64,000 bases of DNA from Clostridiales bacterium (lineage in GTDB: Bacteria > Bacillota > Clostridia > Oscillospirales > Oscillospiraceae), in assembly GCA_012719235.1 (NCBI GenBank), contig JAAYAR010000068.1, positions 1 through 64,000 of the forward strand. The letters are read 5' to 3'. Each line of letters starts with the position of its first letter. Positions within the stretch are counted from its first letter, which is position 1. This document shows positions 1 through 8,468 of this stretch, piece after piece. Under the pieces are notes generated by a model. That model ran no database searches and was not told the DNA's origin. It worked only from the letters and a program-made list of their open reading frames with translations. The position numbers and the translations under genes are program-made.

Positions 1-23
1 AAACCTTGAAGAAAGGGAAGAGT

Positions 24-260
24 ATGAGCGATCAGGAACTGACTTTTGCGCAGACGATCAAACGTATCGAGGAGATCGTCGCGCTCCTTGAGCGCGGAGA
101 CGCGCAGCTTGAACAGTCGCTGGCTCTCTTTGAGGAGGGTACGGCATTGATACGTTCTGCCGGTCGGATGCTGGATAACGCGGAACAGAAGGTCGTCAGA
201 CTTGTAAAAAGCGAAGACGGAACGCCGGCAGAGGCCGACTTTTTGGAAGAGAGCGTGTAG
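24..260 (+). CDS. xseB: Exodeoxyribonuclease VII small subunit
   Basis: Small helical subunit that combines in several copies with XseA to form exonuclease VII, a cytoplasmic nuclease that degrades single-stranded DNA. The 78-aa product has the family pattern of two amphipathic helices, with the conserved stretch FAQTIKRIEEIVALLERG followed by LEQSLALFEEGTAL, and an acidic tail. I chose ATG 24 because AAAGGGA lies at the correct distance upstream; an in-frame TTG at 6 would add six residues without a good ribosome site. It opens a typical Firmicute operon and is followed after 2 nt by the prenyl synthase. The large subunit xseA presumably lies just upstream, outside the window. Confidence 0.93.
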   Translation: MSDQELTFAQTIKRIEEIVALLERGDAQLEQSLALFEEGTALIRSAGRMLDNAEQKVVRLVKSEDGTPAEADFLEESV

Positions 261-262
261 TT

Positions 263-1144
263 TTGAGTTTTGATGAACACTTGGCGCGCCGGCTGGAATT
301 GATACAATCCGCCCTGGACAGTGCCATCCCGGAACCCTGTCCGCAGGACGATATACTTATCAGATCCATGCGCTACAGCCTGCTTTCGGGGGGCAAACGA
401 ATCAGGCCTGTACTCACTCTTGAGTTTTGCAGTGTTTGCGGCGGTGACGAACAGCAGGCTCTGCCTCTGGCATGCGCTGTGGAGATGGTCCACGCGTACT
501 CTTTGATACATGACGATCTGCCATGCATGGACAACAGCGACATGCGGCGGTCGATGCCCACAAACCATATGGTCTTCGGAGAATCGATCGCGCTCCTTGC
601 CGGAGACGCGCTGCTGACGGCTGCTTTCGAAACGGCGGCGAACACCCGGAAGTCCCTTGGTGCGGAAAAGGCGGCGCTTGCCGTGATGACGCTCGCCCGG
701 GCAGCCGGGTACAGAGGTATGGTCTCGGGCCAGGTTCTTGACCTTCTGGGGGAAAAGCGCCACCTGAGCGCGCGAGAACTTGAGCTTATGCACGCAAAAA
801 AGACCGGCGCTCTGATCGAGGCGGCCTGTGTGCTCGGTGTCATCGCGGCGGGAGGAACTCAAAAAGAGCATAGGCTCGCTCGGGAATACGCCCGCTCGCT
901 CGGACTGGCGTTTCAGATCAGAGACGATATGCTCGACGAGGAAGGATCATCTTCCGTGCTCGGAAAACCCGCGGGCTCCGACGCCGAAAACAGCAAAAGC
1001 ACCTTCGCTTCACTTCTGGGACTTCGGGAATGCGCCCGCCTCGTAGCCGAATATTCGGAAGCCGCGATCTCGACTGCCGGTCAGCTTGAACACGGAGAGT
1101 TTCTCGCCTGGCTTGCCGGCGAACTTTCTTCCAGAGCGAAATAG
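263..1144 (+). CDS. ispA: Polyprenyl (farnesyl/geranyl) diphosphate synthase
   Basis: Head-to-tail prenyltransferase that condenses IPP with allylic diphosphates to give geranyl or farnesyl diphosphate for undecaprenyl and quinone-type lipids. Both aspartate-rich motifs are present: DDLPCMDN near residue 95 and DDMLDEE near residue 220. The GGKRIRP substrate motif sits near residue 43. Length (293 aa) is normal for the family. The start is TTG 263, preceded by GGAAGAGAG inside the end of xseB. It lies between xseB and dxs, so the two isoprenoid steps are co-transcribed. Chain length (C10, C15 or C20) cannot be fixed from the motifs alone; farnesyl diphosphate synthase is the usual assignment in this operon. 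Confidence 0.93.
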   Translation: MSFDEHLARRLELIQSALDSAIPEPCPQDDILIRSMRYSLLSGGKRIRPVLTLEFCSVCGGDEQQALPLACAVEMVHAYSLIHDDLPCMDNSDMRRSMPTNHMVFGESIALLAGDALLTAAFETAANTRKSLGAEKAALAVMTLARAAGYRGMVSGQVLDLLGEKRHLSARELELMHAKKTGALIEAACVLGVIAAGGTQKEHRLAREYARSLGLAFQIRDDMLDEEGSSSVLGKPAGSDAENSKSTFASLLGLRECARLVAEYSEAAISTAGQLEHGEFLAWLAGELSSRAK

Positions 1145-1163
1145 TCGCAAATGAGGGTTGGCT

Positions 1164-3023
1164 TTGAGTATCTTAAGTCGTATCAACTGCCCGGATGACG
1201 TCAGGGATCTGTCCGCGGAGGAACTGACCGCGCTCTGCGCGGAGCTCCGAAGCTTTCTGATCGAAAACGTGGCCGTTACGGGCGGACACCTTGCATCAAA
1301 CCTCGGCGTAGTAGAACTGACGGTGGCGCTGCACAGGGTCTTCGACACATCGCGTGACCGCCTCGTATTTGACGTCGGGCATCAGTCTTATATTCACAAA
1401 CTGCTTACCGGTAGGCGCGGAGATTTCCCGAATCTCAGGTGTTACGGCGGTCTGTCCGGTTATCCGAAACCGTGCGAGAGCGTTCACGACGCCTTCACGG
1501 CGGGACATGCTTCATCTGCGATCTCAGTAGCGCTGGGTATGGCCAGAGCTCGTTCTCTTCTCAATGAAGATTACTCCGTGATCGCGCTTGTGGGTGACGG
1601 CGCTCTCACCGGCGGCCTTGCGTACGAGGGTCTGAACGACGCCGGACAGTCAGGCGTGCCGATCATTGTGGTATTGAATGACAACGGCATGTCCATACGT
1701 AAGAATGTGGGCGGCCTGTCACGGTATCTTGCGCGCCTTCGTGTTAAACCAAGCTATTTTCGTTTCAAGAAGATCACACGCTCATTCTCTCAGAGATTTC
1801 CGGGCGGCAGACAGATCTACGGGATAGTAAAAAAACTTAAAGACAGAATAAAAGCTTCGCTCCTTGCCAGCCGGATCTTTGAAGATATGGGCTTTTACTA
1901 TATAGGCCCTGTGGACGGATATGATATTCCGAAACTGGAATACCTGTTCAGAACCGCCAGGGAGATGGCTACGCCTGTTCTGATCCACGTCATAACGCAA
2001 AAGGGGAAAGGATACCCGCCATCAGAGCTCCATCCCGAGCTATATCACGGTGTATCGGGGCTTGACAGCCGTACGGGTACGGCTCTGCACAGCGAAAAAA
2101 AGAGCTTTTCCGACGTCTTCGGCGAGACAATGTGCGAGATCGCTCAAACAGACGACAGCTTGTGCGCCATCTCGGCCGCAATGATACCGGGCACGGGCCT
2201 CGAGAATTTTGCATCGCGCTTTCCCGATCGCTGTTTTGATGTCGGTATCGCCGAAGAGCACGCCGTTTCGATGGCAGGCGGTATGGCGAAACAGGGATTG
2301 AGACCTGTCGTGGCTATATACTCCACGTTTTTGCAGCGCTGCTATGATGAGATAATGATGGACGTGGCGCTGCTCGGTCTTCACGTCGTTTTCGCCATAG
2401 ACAGAGCGGGCCTTGTGGGCGAGGACGGGGAGACTCACCAGGGTGTGTATGACGTCGGTTTCCTGTCTCACTTTCCGGGTATGACGATATTTGCTCCGTC
2501 AAACAACACCGAGCTGCGTTCAATGCTGAAGAGAGCAGTTTTCGAGACAGACGGCCCGGTCGCAGTCCGATACCCAAGGGGTTCCCAAGGGCGCTTTTTG
2601 CCCGATACATCAGAACATGATTGTTATTGCGCGCGTGAAGGCAAAGATATGACTATCCTGACATACGGCCGCCTGATAGACGAGGCGATGGAGGCCGCCC
2701 GGATCCTTGAGGGATACGGTATAGATGCCGAAGTCCTCAAGCTCAACAAAATATTCCCTTTTGAGCCGGACTCTGTTTTTTCTTCCCTCGATAAAACCGG
2801 AAGGCTACTTGTTGCCGAAGAGAGCTCGGAGGAGGGCTCGGTCGGGTCGAGGATCGCAGCATGCGCCGCACTGCGCCTATGCCGGTACCGGATACGCACG
2901 CTAAACGCGGGACAGAGGTTTATTCCTCACGGCTCGGTTAAGGAGCAGCTTGCTCTCGTCGGGCTTGACGCCGCCTCGATAGCAAGGACTATTATGGAGG
3001 AGTTCGGTCTTGGGAGGAAATAA
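1164..3023 (+). CDS. dxs: 1-deoxy-D-xylulose-5-phosphate synthase
   Basis: Thiamine-diphosphate enzyme that condenses pyruvate and glyceraldehyde-3-phosphate to DXP, the entry step of the MEP isoprenoid pathway (DXP also feeds thiamine and pyridoxal synthesis in some bacteria). Visible features are the N-terminal GGHLASNLGVVELTVALH, the catalytic-region VGHQSYIHKLLTGR, the ThDP/Mg loop GDGALTGGLAYEGLNDAG near residue 150, and the transketolase central domain with EEHAVSMAGGMAKQG. Length of about 619 aa is normal. TTG 1164 is preferred because GAGGG at 1153-1157 is correctly spaced from it; TTG 1158, which would add two residues, lies directly against that site. The 3' end overlaps tlyA by 14 nt, suggesting translational coupling. 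Confidence 0.96.
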   Translation: MSILSRINCPDDVRDLSAEELTALCAELRSFLIENVAVTGGHLASNLGVVELTVALHRVFDTSRDRLVFDVGHQSYIHKLLTGRRGDFPNLRCYGGLSGYPKPCESVHDAFTAGHASSAISVALGMARARSLLNEDYSVIALVGDGALTGGLAYEGLNDAGQSGVPIIVVLNDNGMSIRKNVGGLSRYLARLRVKPSYFRFKKITRSFSQRFPGGRQIYGIVKKLKDRIKASLLASRIFEDMGFYYIGPVDGYDIPKLEYLFRTAREMATPVLIHVITQKGKGYPPSELHPELYHGVSGLDSRTGTALHSEKKSFSDVFGETMCEIAQTDDSLCAISAAMIPGTGLENFASRFPDRCFDVGIAEEHAVSMAGGMAKQGLRPVVAIYSTFLQRCYDEIMMDVALLGLHVVFAIDRAGLVGEDGETHQGVYDVGFLSHFPGMTIFAPSNNTELRSMLKRAVFETDGPVAVRYPRGSQGRFLPDTSEHDCYCAREGKDMTILTYGRLIDEAMEAARILEGYGIDAEVLKLNKIFPFEPDSVFSSLDKTGRLLVAEESSEEGSVGSRIAACAALRLCRYRIRTLNAGQRFIPHGSVKEQLALVGLDAASIARTIMEEFGLGRK

Positions 3024-3831
3024 GGAAAGACTCGACGTCGCCCTCGCTTCAAGAGGGCTGGCAGAGAGCCGGGAAAAGGCAAAATCCCTTATTATGAGCG
3101 GCGAGGTCTTTGTAGACGGGATCAAATACGACAAACCGGGCTCGACAGTCAGCGAAGACGCTCTGATCGAGGTGAAGAGCAAGCGGTCGAAATACGTCAG
3201 CCGAGGCGGCTACAAGCTGGAGAAAGCCCTCGACTTTTTCGGCATCGACCCGGAAGGGCTTACCGTGCTGGACGCGGGCGCTTCCACCGGAGGATTTACG
3301 GATTGCCTCCTCCGGCGCGGGGCGGCAAAAGTTTACGCAGCCGACGTAGGTTACGGACAGCTCGCATGGAGTCTTCGCACTGACGAGAGAGTCGTCACCC
3401 TCGAGCGCACGAACGCGCGCTATATTACATTGGATATGCTTGGCCGGCCTGTGGACATGGCCGTAATGGATCTGTCGTTTATCTCGTTAAGACTGGTGCT
3501 CCCGGCTGTAAATACCGTTTTGCGTGAGGACGGACAGGTTGTCTGCCTGATCAAACCGCAGTTCGAAGCAGGAAAAGAGAAAGTGGGCAAAAGGGGAGTT
3601 GTCCGGGACCCTTCCACTCATATTGACGTTCTCAGACAATTTACGGAAGAACTGGACGGACTCGGTTTTTCACTGCTGGGCCTTACGTTTTCACCGATCA
3701 AAGGGCCCGAGGGCAACATCGAATACCTGGGATACCTGAAAAAAGGGCGGGGCGGGAGCGTCTGCATCGATATACCCTCCCTTGTGCGGGCTTCGCACGA
3801 GGAACTTGCTTCTCCCGGCGAGTCCACTTAA
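3010..3831 (+). CDS. tlyA: TlyA-family rRNA (cytidine-2'-O)-methyltransferase
   Basis: S4-domain plus FtsJ/RrmJ-type methyltransferase; family members 2'-O-methylate cytidines in 16S and 23S rRNA. The first ~60 residues form the S4 RNA-binding fold (ERLDVALASRGLAESREKAK), followed by KYVSRGGYKLEKAL and the SAM-binding motif VLDAGASTGGFTDCLL near residue 88. The K-D-K-type core is suggested by MDLSFISL and IKPQFEAGKE. The start is TTG 3010, inside the end of dxs, with GGAGG-like sequence close by. Its place between dxs and nadK is the standard Firmicute arrangement. Homologues are sometimes annotated as hemolysin A, which is a misnomer for this fold. Confidence 0.92.
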   Translation: MGGNKERLDVALASRGLAESREKAKSLIMSGEVFVDGIKYDKPGSTVSEDALIEVKSKRSKYVSRGGYKLEKALDFFGIDPEGLTVLDAGASTGGFTDCLLRRGAAKVYAADVGYGQLAWSLRTDERVVTLERTNARYITLDMLGRPVDMAVMDLSFISLRLVLPAVNTVLREDGQVVCLIKPQFEAGKEKVGKRGVVRDPSTHIDVLRQFTEELDGLGFSLLGLTFSPIKGPEGNIEYLGYLKKGRGGSVCIDIPSLVRASHEELASPGEST

Positions 3832-3863
3832 ACTGCGGGAATTCCCGCTGGCGGAGGTCTTAT

Positions 3864-4757
3864 ATGGCAGAAATAGTAGTAGTCGCGAACCCGCTGCGTG
3901 ACGAGTGCTTTACCGTCACGCGGGAGGTGTGGAATATCCTTGTCAGGCAGGGGCACAGCGTCACTGTCGCGATGCCCGAAGGGCTGGAAGACCATTTTGC
4001 CGGGCTGCGCGGCCAGGAATGCAAACCGATCTCAAAATGCGCAGTTGGCGCGGACCTGATAATCTGTCTGGGCGGTGACGGCACGATTTTGCATACCGCG
4101 CATTTTGCCGCAAGAAACAACACGCCGATCCTCGGGCTCAATATGGGTTCAAAGGGCTTTATGACAGGGCTCGAGCGGAACGAGCTCGGGCTGCTCGAGA
4201 ATCTGTCCCTTGATGATCTTGTCCGCGAAAAGAGGCTCATGCTTGACGTCGAGCTTGAAAGAAAAGGGCAGCCTGTAGTATCCTCACTCGCCCTGAACGA
4301 CGCGGTCGTTATAAAAGGCAGCGTTTCAAAAATGATAAACCTATGCGTAACGAGCGACGGCTGCGAGGTCATGCGTTTTGCGGGTGACGGAGTGATAGTG
4401 AGCACGCCGACCGGTTCCACAGCCTACTCCATGTCGGCCGGAGGGCCTATCGTGGACTGTGAGTCCGCGAATATTATCCTCACTCCAATATGCGCGCATA
4501 CCCTGCACGTGCAGCCGCGCGTTCTTTCCGACAAGCGGGAGATATGCATCGTGTTCGAGCCTTCGGGGAGAGACCGCTCATCATATCTCACCGTGGACGG
4601 TGGCGACGCGGTGGAACTTACGGCAGACGATGTGATACGCGTCAGGAAGTCCGAATACTACACCGTTCTTGTCAGGTTGAACGGAGCCAGCTTTTTCGAC
4701 AAAATCGACAGAAAACTCAACATAAAAAATGAAACGGTACCAGGAACACGCACGTAA
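3864..4757 (+). CDS. nadK: NAD kinase
   Basis: Phosphorylates NAD+ to NADP+ using ATP or polyphosphate, the only route to NADP(H) in the cell. The diagnostic GGDGT motif is present in LGGDGTILHTAHFAARN near residue 70, followed by ILGLNMGSKGFMTG, the LNDAVVIKG segment, and the glycine-rich GVIVSTPTGSTAYSMSAGGP region near residue 180. Length (297 aa) is typical. ATG 3864 has GGAGGT about 6 nt upstream. It sits between tlyA and argR in the canonical order. Confidence 0.95.
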   Translation: MAEIVVVANPLRDECFTVTREVWNILVRQGHSVTVAMPEGLEDHFAGLRGQECKPISKCAVGADLIICLGGDGTILHTAHFAARNNTPILGLNMGSKGFMTGLERNELGLLENLSLDDLVREKRLMLDVELERKGQPVVSSLALNDAVVIKGSVSKMINLCVTSDGCEVMRFAGDGVIVSTPTGSTAYSMSAGGPIVDCESANIILTPICAHTLHVQPRVLSDKREICIVFEPSGRDRSSYLTVDGGDAVELTADDVIRVRKSEYYTVLVRLNGASFFDKIDRKLNIKNETVPGTRT

Positions 4758-4798
4758 ACTTTTCCAGTAAAATATGTGCATCGATAAGGGGGAGCAAG

Positions 4799-5248
4799 AT
4801 GAAAGCACAGAGGCAAAAGCTTATTATGAGCATCATCGGTTCAGAGGACATTGAAACACAGGAGCAGCTCATCGCCCGCCTCAATGAGAACGGCTTTCGG
4901 GCTACGCAGGCGACAATTTCGAGGGATATCAAGGACCTCAGGCTCACGAAAGAACTGACCCCCGGAGGGAAGTACCGCTATACCGTCTTTGAAAAGGTGC
5001 TCGACAGCAATTCAGCCGGGAAATTGTCTGCTATCTTTAAAGAGGCGGTACAGAGCGTCGACTGCTCCGGAAATATCGTCGTTATCAAGACGCTGCCAGG
5101 TCTGGCACAGGCCGCTTCATCCGCTATGGACAGTATGCATATGGCGTCCATCGTAGGCTGCGTGGGAGGGGACGATACTGCTTTTGTTCTCATGCGCACA
5201 GAAAGAGACGCTATGGAACTGAAAAACGAGCTTGAGGGTATGTTCTGA
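4799..5248 (+). CDS. argR: Arginine repressor ArgR
   Basis: Arginine-responsive hexameric transcription factor that represses arginine biosynthesis and, in Firmicutes, activates arginine catabolism. The N-terminal winged helix-turn-helix contains ETQEQLIARLNENGFRATQA and TISRDIKDLRL. The C-terminal oligomerisation and arginine-binding domain contains SAMDSMHMASIVGCVGGDDT, where the GDDT-type aspartates contact arginine. Length (149 aa) is standard. ATG 4799 follows GGGGGAGCA. RecN begins 1 nt after the stop. No ARG operator could be assigned with confidence in the window. Confidence 0.94.
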   Translation: MKAQRQKLIMSIIGSEDIETQEQLIARLNENGFRATQATISRDIKDLRLTKELTPGGKYRYTVFEKVLDSNSAGKLSAIFKEAVQSVDCSGNIVVIKTLPGLAQAASSAMDSMHMASIVGCVGGDDTAFVLMRTERDAMELKNELEGMF

Positions 5249-5249
5249 A

Positions 5250-6911
5250 ATGCTCGAGCGGCTGCACATTGAAAACGTCGCCGTGATAGAACAAGCGGAT
5301 ATTGACTTCGGCGCCGGTCTCAACGTATTGACGGGGGAGACGGGCGCAGGGAAGTCCATGGTGATCGATTCTATTCTTGCAATTCTCGGGGAAAGGACAT
5401 ACAGAGACATCATCCGCACAGGCGAAAAAAAGGCGGTAGTTTCAGCTCTCTTCAGCGGGGCGGGCGATATTGCGGCCGAGATAGGGATCGATGCCGGTGA
5501 GAGCGGTGAGCTCCTTATCTCGCGGGAGATACACTCGGACGGCAGAAATGTCTGCAGGATCAATTCCGTGATATCGTCCCTTCCTGTTCTCCGCGCCGTC
5601 GGGTCGAGGCTCCTGAGCGTTCACGGCCAGCACGAAGGCCAGAAACTGCTTGCCGAAGAGTACCATCTGCGTTTTCTTGACAGCTTCGCGAACTATGACA
5701 GCCTGGCGGGCAAGTATGCGCGCGCTTACGGGTCCTGGTGCGACAAAAAGAGTCAGCTTGAGAGCATGCTGACCGATGACAGGGAGAAAAACCGCCTCAG
5801 GGATATGCTGCAGTTTCAGATCGATGAGATCGACGCTGCGCATTTGAAACCCGGGGAGGATGTACGCCTTGAAAACCGAAGAAAGCTGCTGCAAAGTGCC
5901 CAGAAGATCACATCCGCGCTTGAGCGCGCTTTGATCGCGCTTGACGGCGATGAGGAGAACTCGGGCGCCTTGCGCCTTATAGGCCGCGCACAGGCAGCTT
6001 TTGAATCGATATCCTCGATAGGCGAAGAGATATCCGAGATCGACGGAAAACTGACCGACCTGCGCTGTCTTGCCGAGGACGTTTGCGAATATGTCAGGGA
6101 TATGCACCGCTCAATGGATTTCTCTCCGGACGAGCTCGAAGAGCTCGAAAACCGTTATGATGTCATATACAGGCTGAAAAGGAAATACGGCGGCACCGTA
6201 GAAGACATACTGGCGTACAGAGAGAAATGTTCGGGTGAGCTGGACTCGATAATATTCTCGGAGCAGAAGTCCGAAAAACTCAGAGTCGAGTGTGACCGGC
6301 TGTATGAGGAGACCCTTGGCCTGGGACGGGAATTGACAAAAGCGAGGCTTGCTGCAGCAGCGGAACTTGAAGAGCGCGTCACAAATGAACTCACGGGGAT
6401 GGACATGACTGGCGTACGTTTTCGCGTGGAGATAAAGAGCGGCAACGAACCGGGCCCTAACGGCTGCGACACGGTGCGCTTTTTGCTGTCCGCAAACGTC
6501 GGAGAGGAACTCAGACCTCTTGCGCGTATCGCTTCGGGTGGAGAACTTTCAAGGATAATGCTCGCTCTGCAGAAGGTTCTGACGGAAGACATCGACGTTC
6601 AGACATTGATTTTCGACGAGGTCGACTCGGGGATAAGCGGTCGGGCCGCACACGCCGTTGGGCAGAAACTCGCTTCGCTTGCAAAGAATCGCCAGGTCAT
6701 ATGTGTAACGCACCTGCCCGGGATAGCAAGATTCGGCAGCGAACACTTTCTTATCGAGAAGGGCGTTCGGGGAGGCAGGACGTATACGGATGTCAAAAAG
6801 CTCGACAGGAGCGGAAGAATCAGAGAGATCGCGCGCATGACCGGAGGGCCGGAGATAACGAAAGCAGCTCTGGATAACGCCGCGGAAATGCTCGAAACGG
6901 CATCGGAATAG
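5250..6911 (+). CDS. recN: DNA repair protein RecN
   Basis: SMC-like ATPase that acts early in double-strand break repair on nucleoid DNA. The N-terminal Walker A is TGETGAGKSMVIDSI near residue 30. The ABC signature is ARIASGGELSRIMLALQ, and Walker B is LIFDEVDSGISGRAA. The long central region (about residues 150-370) is charged and predicted coiled coil. Length (553 aa) fits the family. ATG 5250 is chosen because the protein then begins MLERLHIENVAVI as in homologues; an upstream in-frame TTG at 5232 would lie inside argR. In many Clostridia recN is followed by spoIVB and spo0A, but here tyrS follows. Confidence 0.95.
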   Translation: MLERLHIENVAVIEQADIDFGAGLNVLTGETGAGKSMVIDSILAILGERTYRDIIRTGEKKAVVSALFSGAGDIAAEIGIDAGESGELLISREIHSDGRNVCRINSVISSLPVLRAVGSRLLSVHGQHEGQKLLAEEYHLRFLDSFANYDSLAGKYARAYGSWCDKKSQLESMLTDDREKNRLRDMLQFQIDEIDAAHLKPGEDVRLENRRKLLQSAQKITSALERALIALDGDEENSGALRLIGRAQAAFESISSIGEEISEIDGKLTDLRCLAEDVCEYVRDMHRSMDFSPDELEELENRYDVIYRLKRKYGGTVEDILAYREKCSGELDSIIFSEQKSEKLRVECDRLYEETLGLGRELTKARLAAAAELEERVTNELTGMDMTGVRFRVEIKSGNEPGPNGCDTVRFLLSANVGEELRPLARIASGGELSRIMLALQKVLTEDIDVQTLIFDEVDSGISGRAAHAVGQKLASLAKNRQVICVTHLPGIARFGSEHFLIEKGVRGGRTYTDVKKLDRSGRIREIARMTGGPEITKAALDNAAEMLETASE

Positions 6912-6943
6912 ATATTCCGGAAAACAATTATGGAGGAAGAAAA

Positions 6944-8173
6944 GTGGAGATTTTCGATGAACTCAAGGCAAGGGGCCTCATTGCTCAGATAACCGATGAA
7001 GAAGAGGTAAAAGATCTGATCAACAATGGAAAAGCGGTCTTCTATATTGGTTTTGACGCGACGGCCGACAGTCTTCATGTGGGCCATTTCATGGCGCTGA
7101 ATCTTATGAGGAGGCTGCAGCTTGCCGGAAACACCCCTATAGCTCTGCTCGGCGGCGGTACCAGCATGATCGGGGATCCGTCGGGGCGCACGGATATGCG
7201 CTTGATGCTGACGGAAGAACAGATCGCGTACAACGCGGACAGATTTAAAGTCCAGATGGAAAAATTTATCGATTTTTCCGGAGGCAAAGCTATCATGCTC
7301 AATAACGCCGAGTGGCTAAAGCCTTTAAAATACATTGATCTTCTCCGCGATATAGGCGCACATTTTTCGGTGAATCAGATGCTTACGGCAGAGTGTTATA
7401 AAAACCGTATGGAGCGCGGCCTGTCTTTTCTGGAGTTCAACTATATGATTATGCAGGCCTACGATTTCTACTATATGAACGAAAAGTACGGCTGCAATCT
7501 GCAGTGCGGCGGTGACGACCAGTGGTCCAACATCCTGGCCGGAACAAGGCTGATACGAAAAAAGACCGGACGGGACGCTTACGGACTGACTATCAACCTT
7601 CTGTTGACCTCGGAAGGGAAGAAGATGGGCAAGACCAGTTCCGGGGCGGTATGGCTCGACCCCGAAAAGACGAGCCCGTACGATTTTTACCAGTACTGGA
7701 GGAACGTTGATGACGCCGACGTTCTGAACTGCCTGCGGATGCTCACGTTCCTGCCTCTCGAAGATATAAACGCCATGAACGATCTCCAGGGCGCGCAGCT
7801 TAATGGAGCGAAGGATATTCTTGCATACGAGCTGACAAAACTTGTCCACAACGAAGAAGAAGCCGAAAAGGCGCGCAGTATATCCTGGGAACTCTTCTCT
7901 GCGCACGGGAAAACAGATGATATGCCCGCAGCCCGCATCGACAGCACCGAATTGACAGACGGCGCCATACGCATCACCGAACTGCTTGTTCTTTCGGGCC
8001 TTGCGTCTTCTCGCGCGGAGGCGCGGCGTCTTATCGACCAGAAGGGTATAGAGGTCGACGGCAGGAAGGTGCTCTCGATAGACGCAGTCTGGAACGAACA
8101 GGCTCTGAAAGGAGCCGGAATTATTATTAAAAAGGGAAAAAAGGTGTACCGCAGGGTCTATATGGAATGTTAA
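6944..8173 (+). CDS. tyrS: Tyrosyl-tRNA synthetase
   Basis: Class I aminoacyl-tRNA synthetase that charges tRNA-Tyr. The HIGH-like motif is HVGHFMALN near residue 46, the tyrosine pocket contains QAYDFYYMNEKYGCNLQCGG, and the KMSKS-like loop reads KMGKTSSG near residue 231. A C-terminal S4 RNA-binding domain (LVLSGLASSRAEARRLID) completes the protein. Length (409 aa) is typical. The start is GTG 6944, preceded by GGAGGAAG. No T-box leader is visible in the 32-nt gap after recN, so it is probably co-transcribed with or weakly separated from that operon. Confidence 0.95.
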   Translation: MEIFDELKARGLIAQITDEEEVKDLINNGKAVFYIGFDATADSLHVGHFMALNLMRRLQLAGNTPIALLGGGTSMIGDPSGRTDMRLMLTEEQIAYNADRFKVQMEKFIDFSGGKAIMLNNAEWLKPLKYIDLLRDIGAHFSVNQMLTAECYKNRMERGLSFLEFNYMIMQAYDFYYMNEKYGCNLQCGGDDQWSNILAGTRLIRKKTGRDAYGLTINLLLTSEGKKMGKTSSGAVWLDPEKTSPYDFYQYWRNVDDADVLNCLRMLTFLPLEDINAMNDLQGAQLNGAKDILAYELTKLVHNEEEAEKARSISWELFSAHGKTDDMPAARIDSTELTDGAIRITELLVLSGLASSRAEARRLIDQKGIEVDGRKVLSIDAVWNEQALKGAGIIIKKGKKVYRRVYMEC

Positions 8174-8190
8174 AATAGGCAACTGAACTA

Positions 8191-8206
8191 TGTCATTTTT
8201 ATGACA
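8191..8206. repeat. Short perfect palindrome after tyrS
   Basis: TGTCAT-TTTT-ATGACA is a perfect 6-bp inverted repeat with a 4-nt spacer, 18 nt after the tyrS stop. The T-run lies in the loop rather than after the stem, so it is a poor intrinsic terminator. It could be an operator or a chance repeat. The rest of 8174-8468 is AT-rich, compared with the GC-rich genes around it, and probably holds the promoter of the C1 operon, but no -35/-10 pair could be picked with confidence. Confidence 0.4.
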
Positions 8207-8468
8207 AAGTGACAGAATCCAACCGGAGTCCGGGACAATATCCGTCAATACGCTGCAATACATCGATAATAATTGTTAATTACGACAATAAGATTCGCCA
8301 ATGTTTTTGAGCACGCTTATATATCCGGTTTCAAAGTACAAAATATAAAAAATAATTACTATATTTTCAGAGTATACAGAGATACCATACATTTATTAAG
8401 GGTACAAGTATGTTTAAATACAGAAAGTAAAGCACTCGTGCCCGAAGTTGATTGAAGGGAGCCTTGGA

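Noticed and set aside
8273-8455. 60-codon open frame upstream of the C1 operon
   Set aside because: It lies in an AT-rich stretch, lacks a ribosome site and has no recognisable similarity; more likely regulatory DNA.
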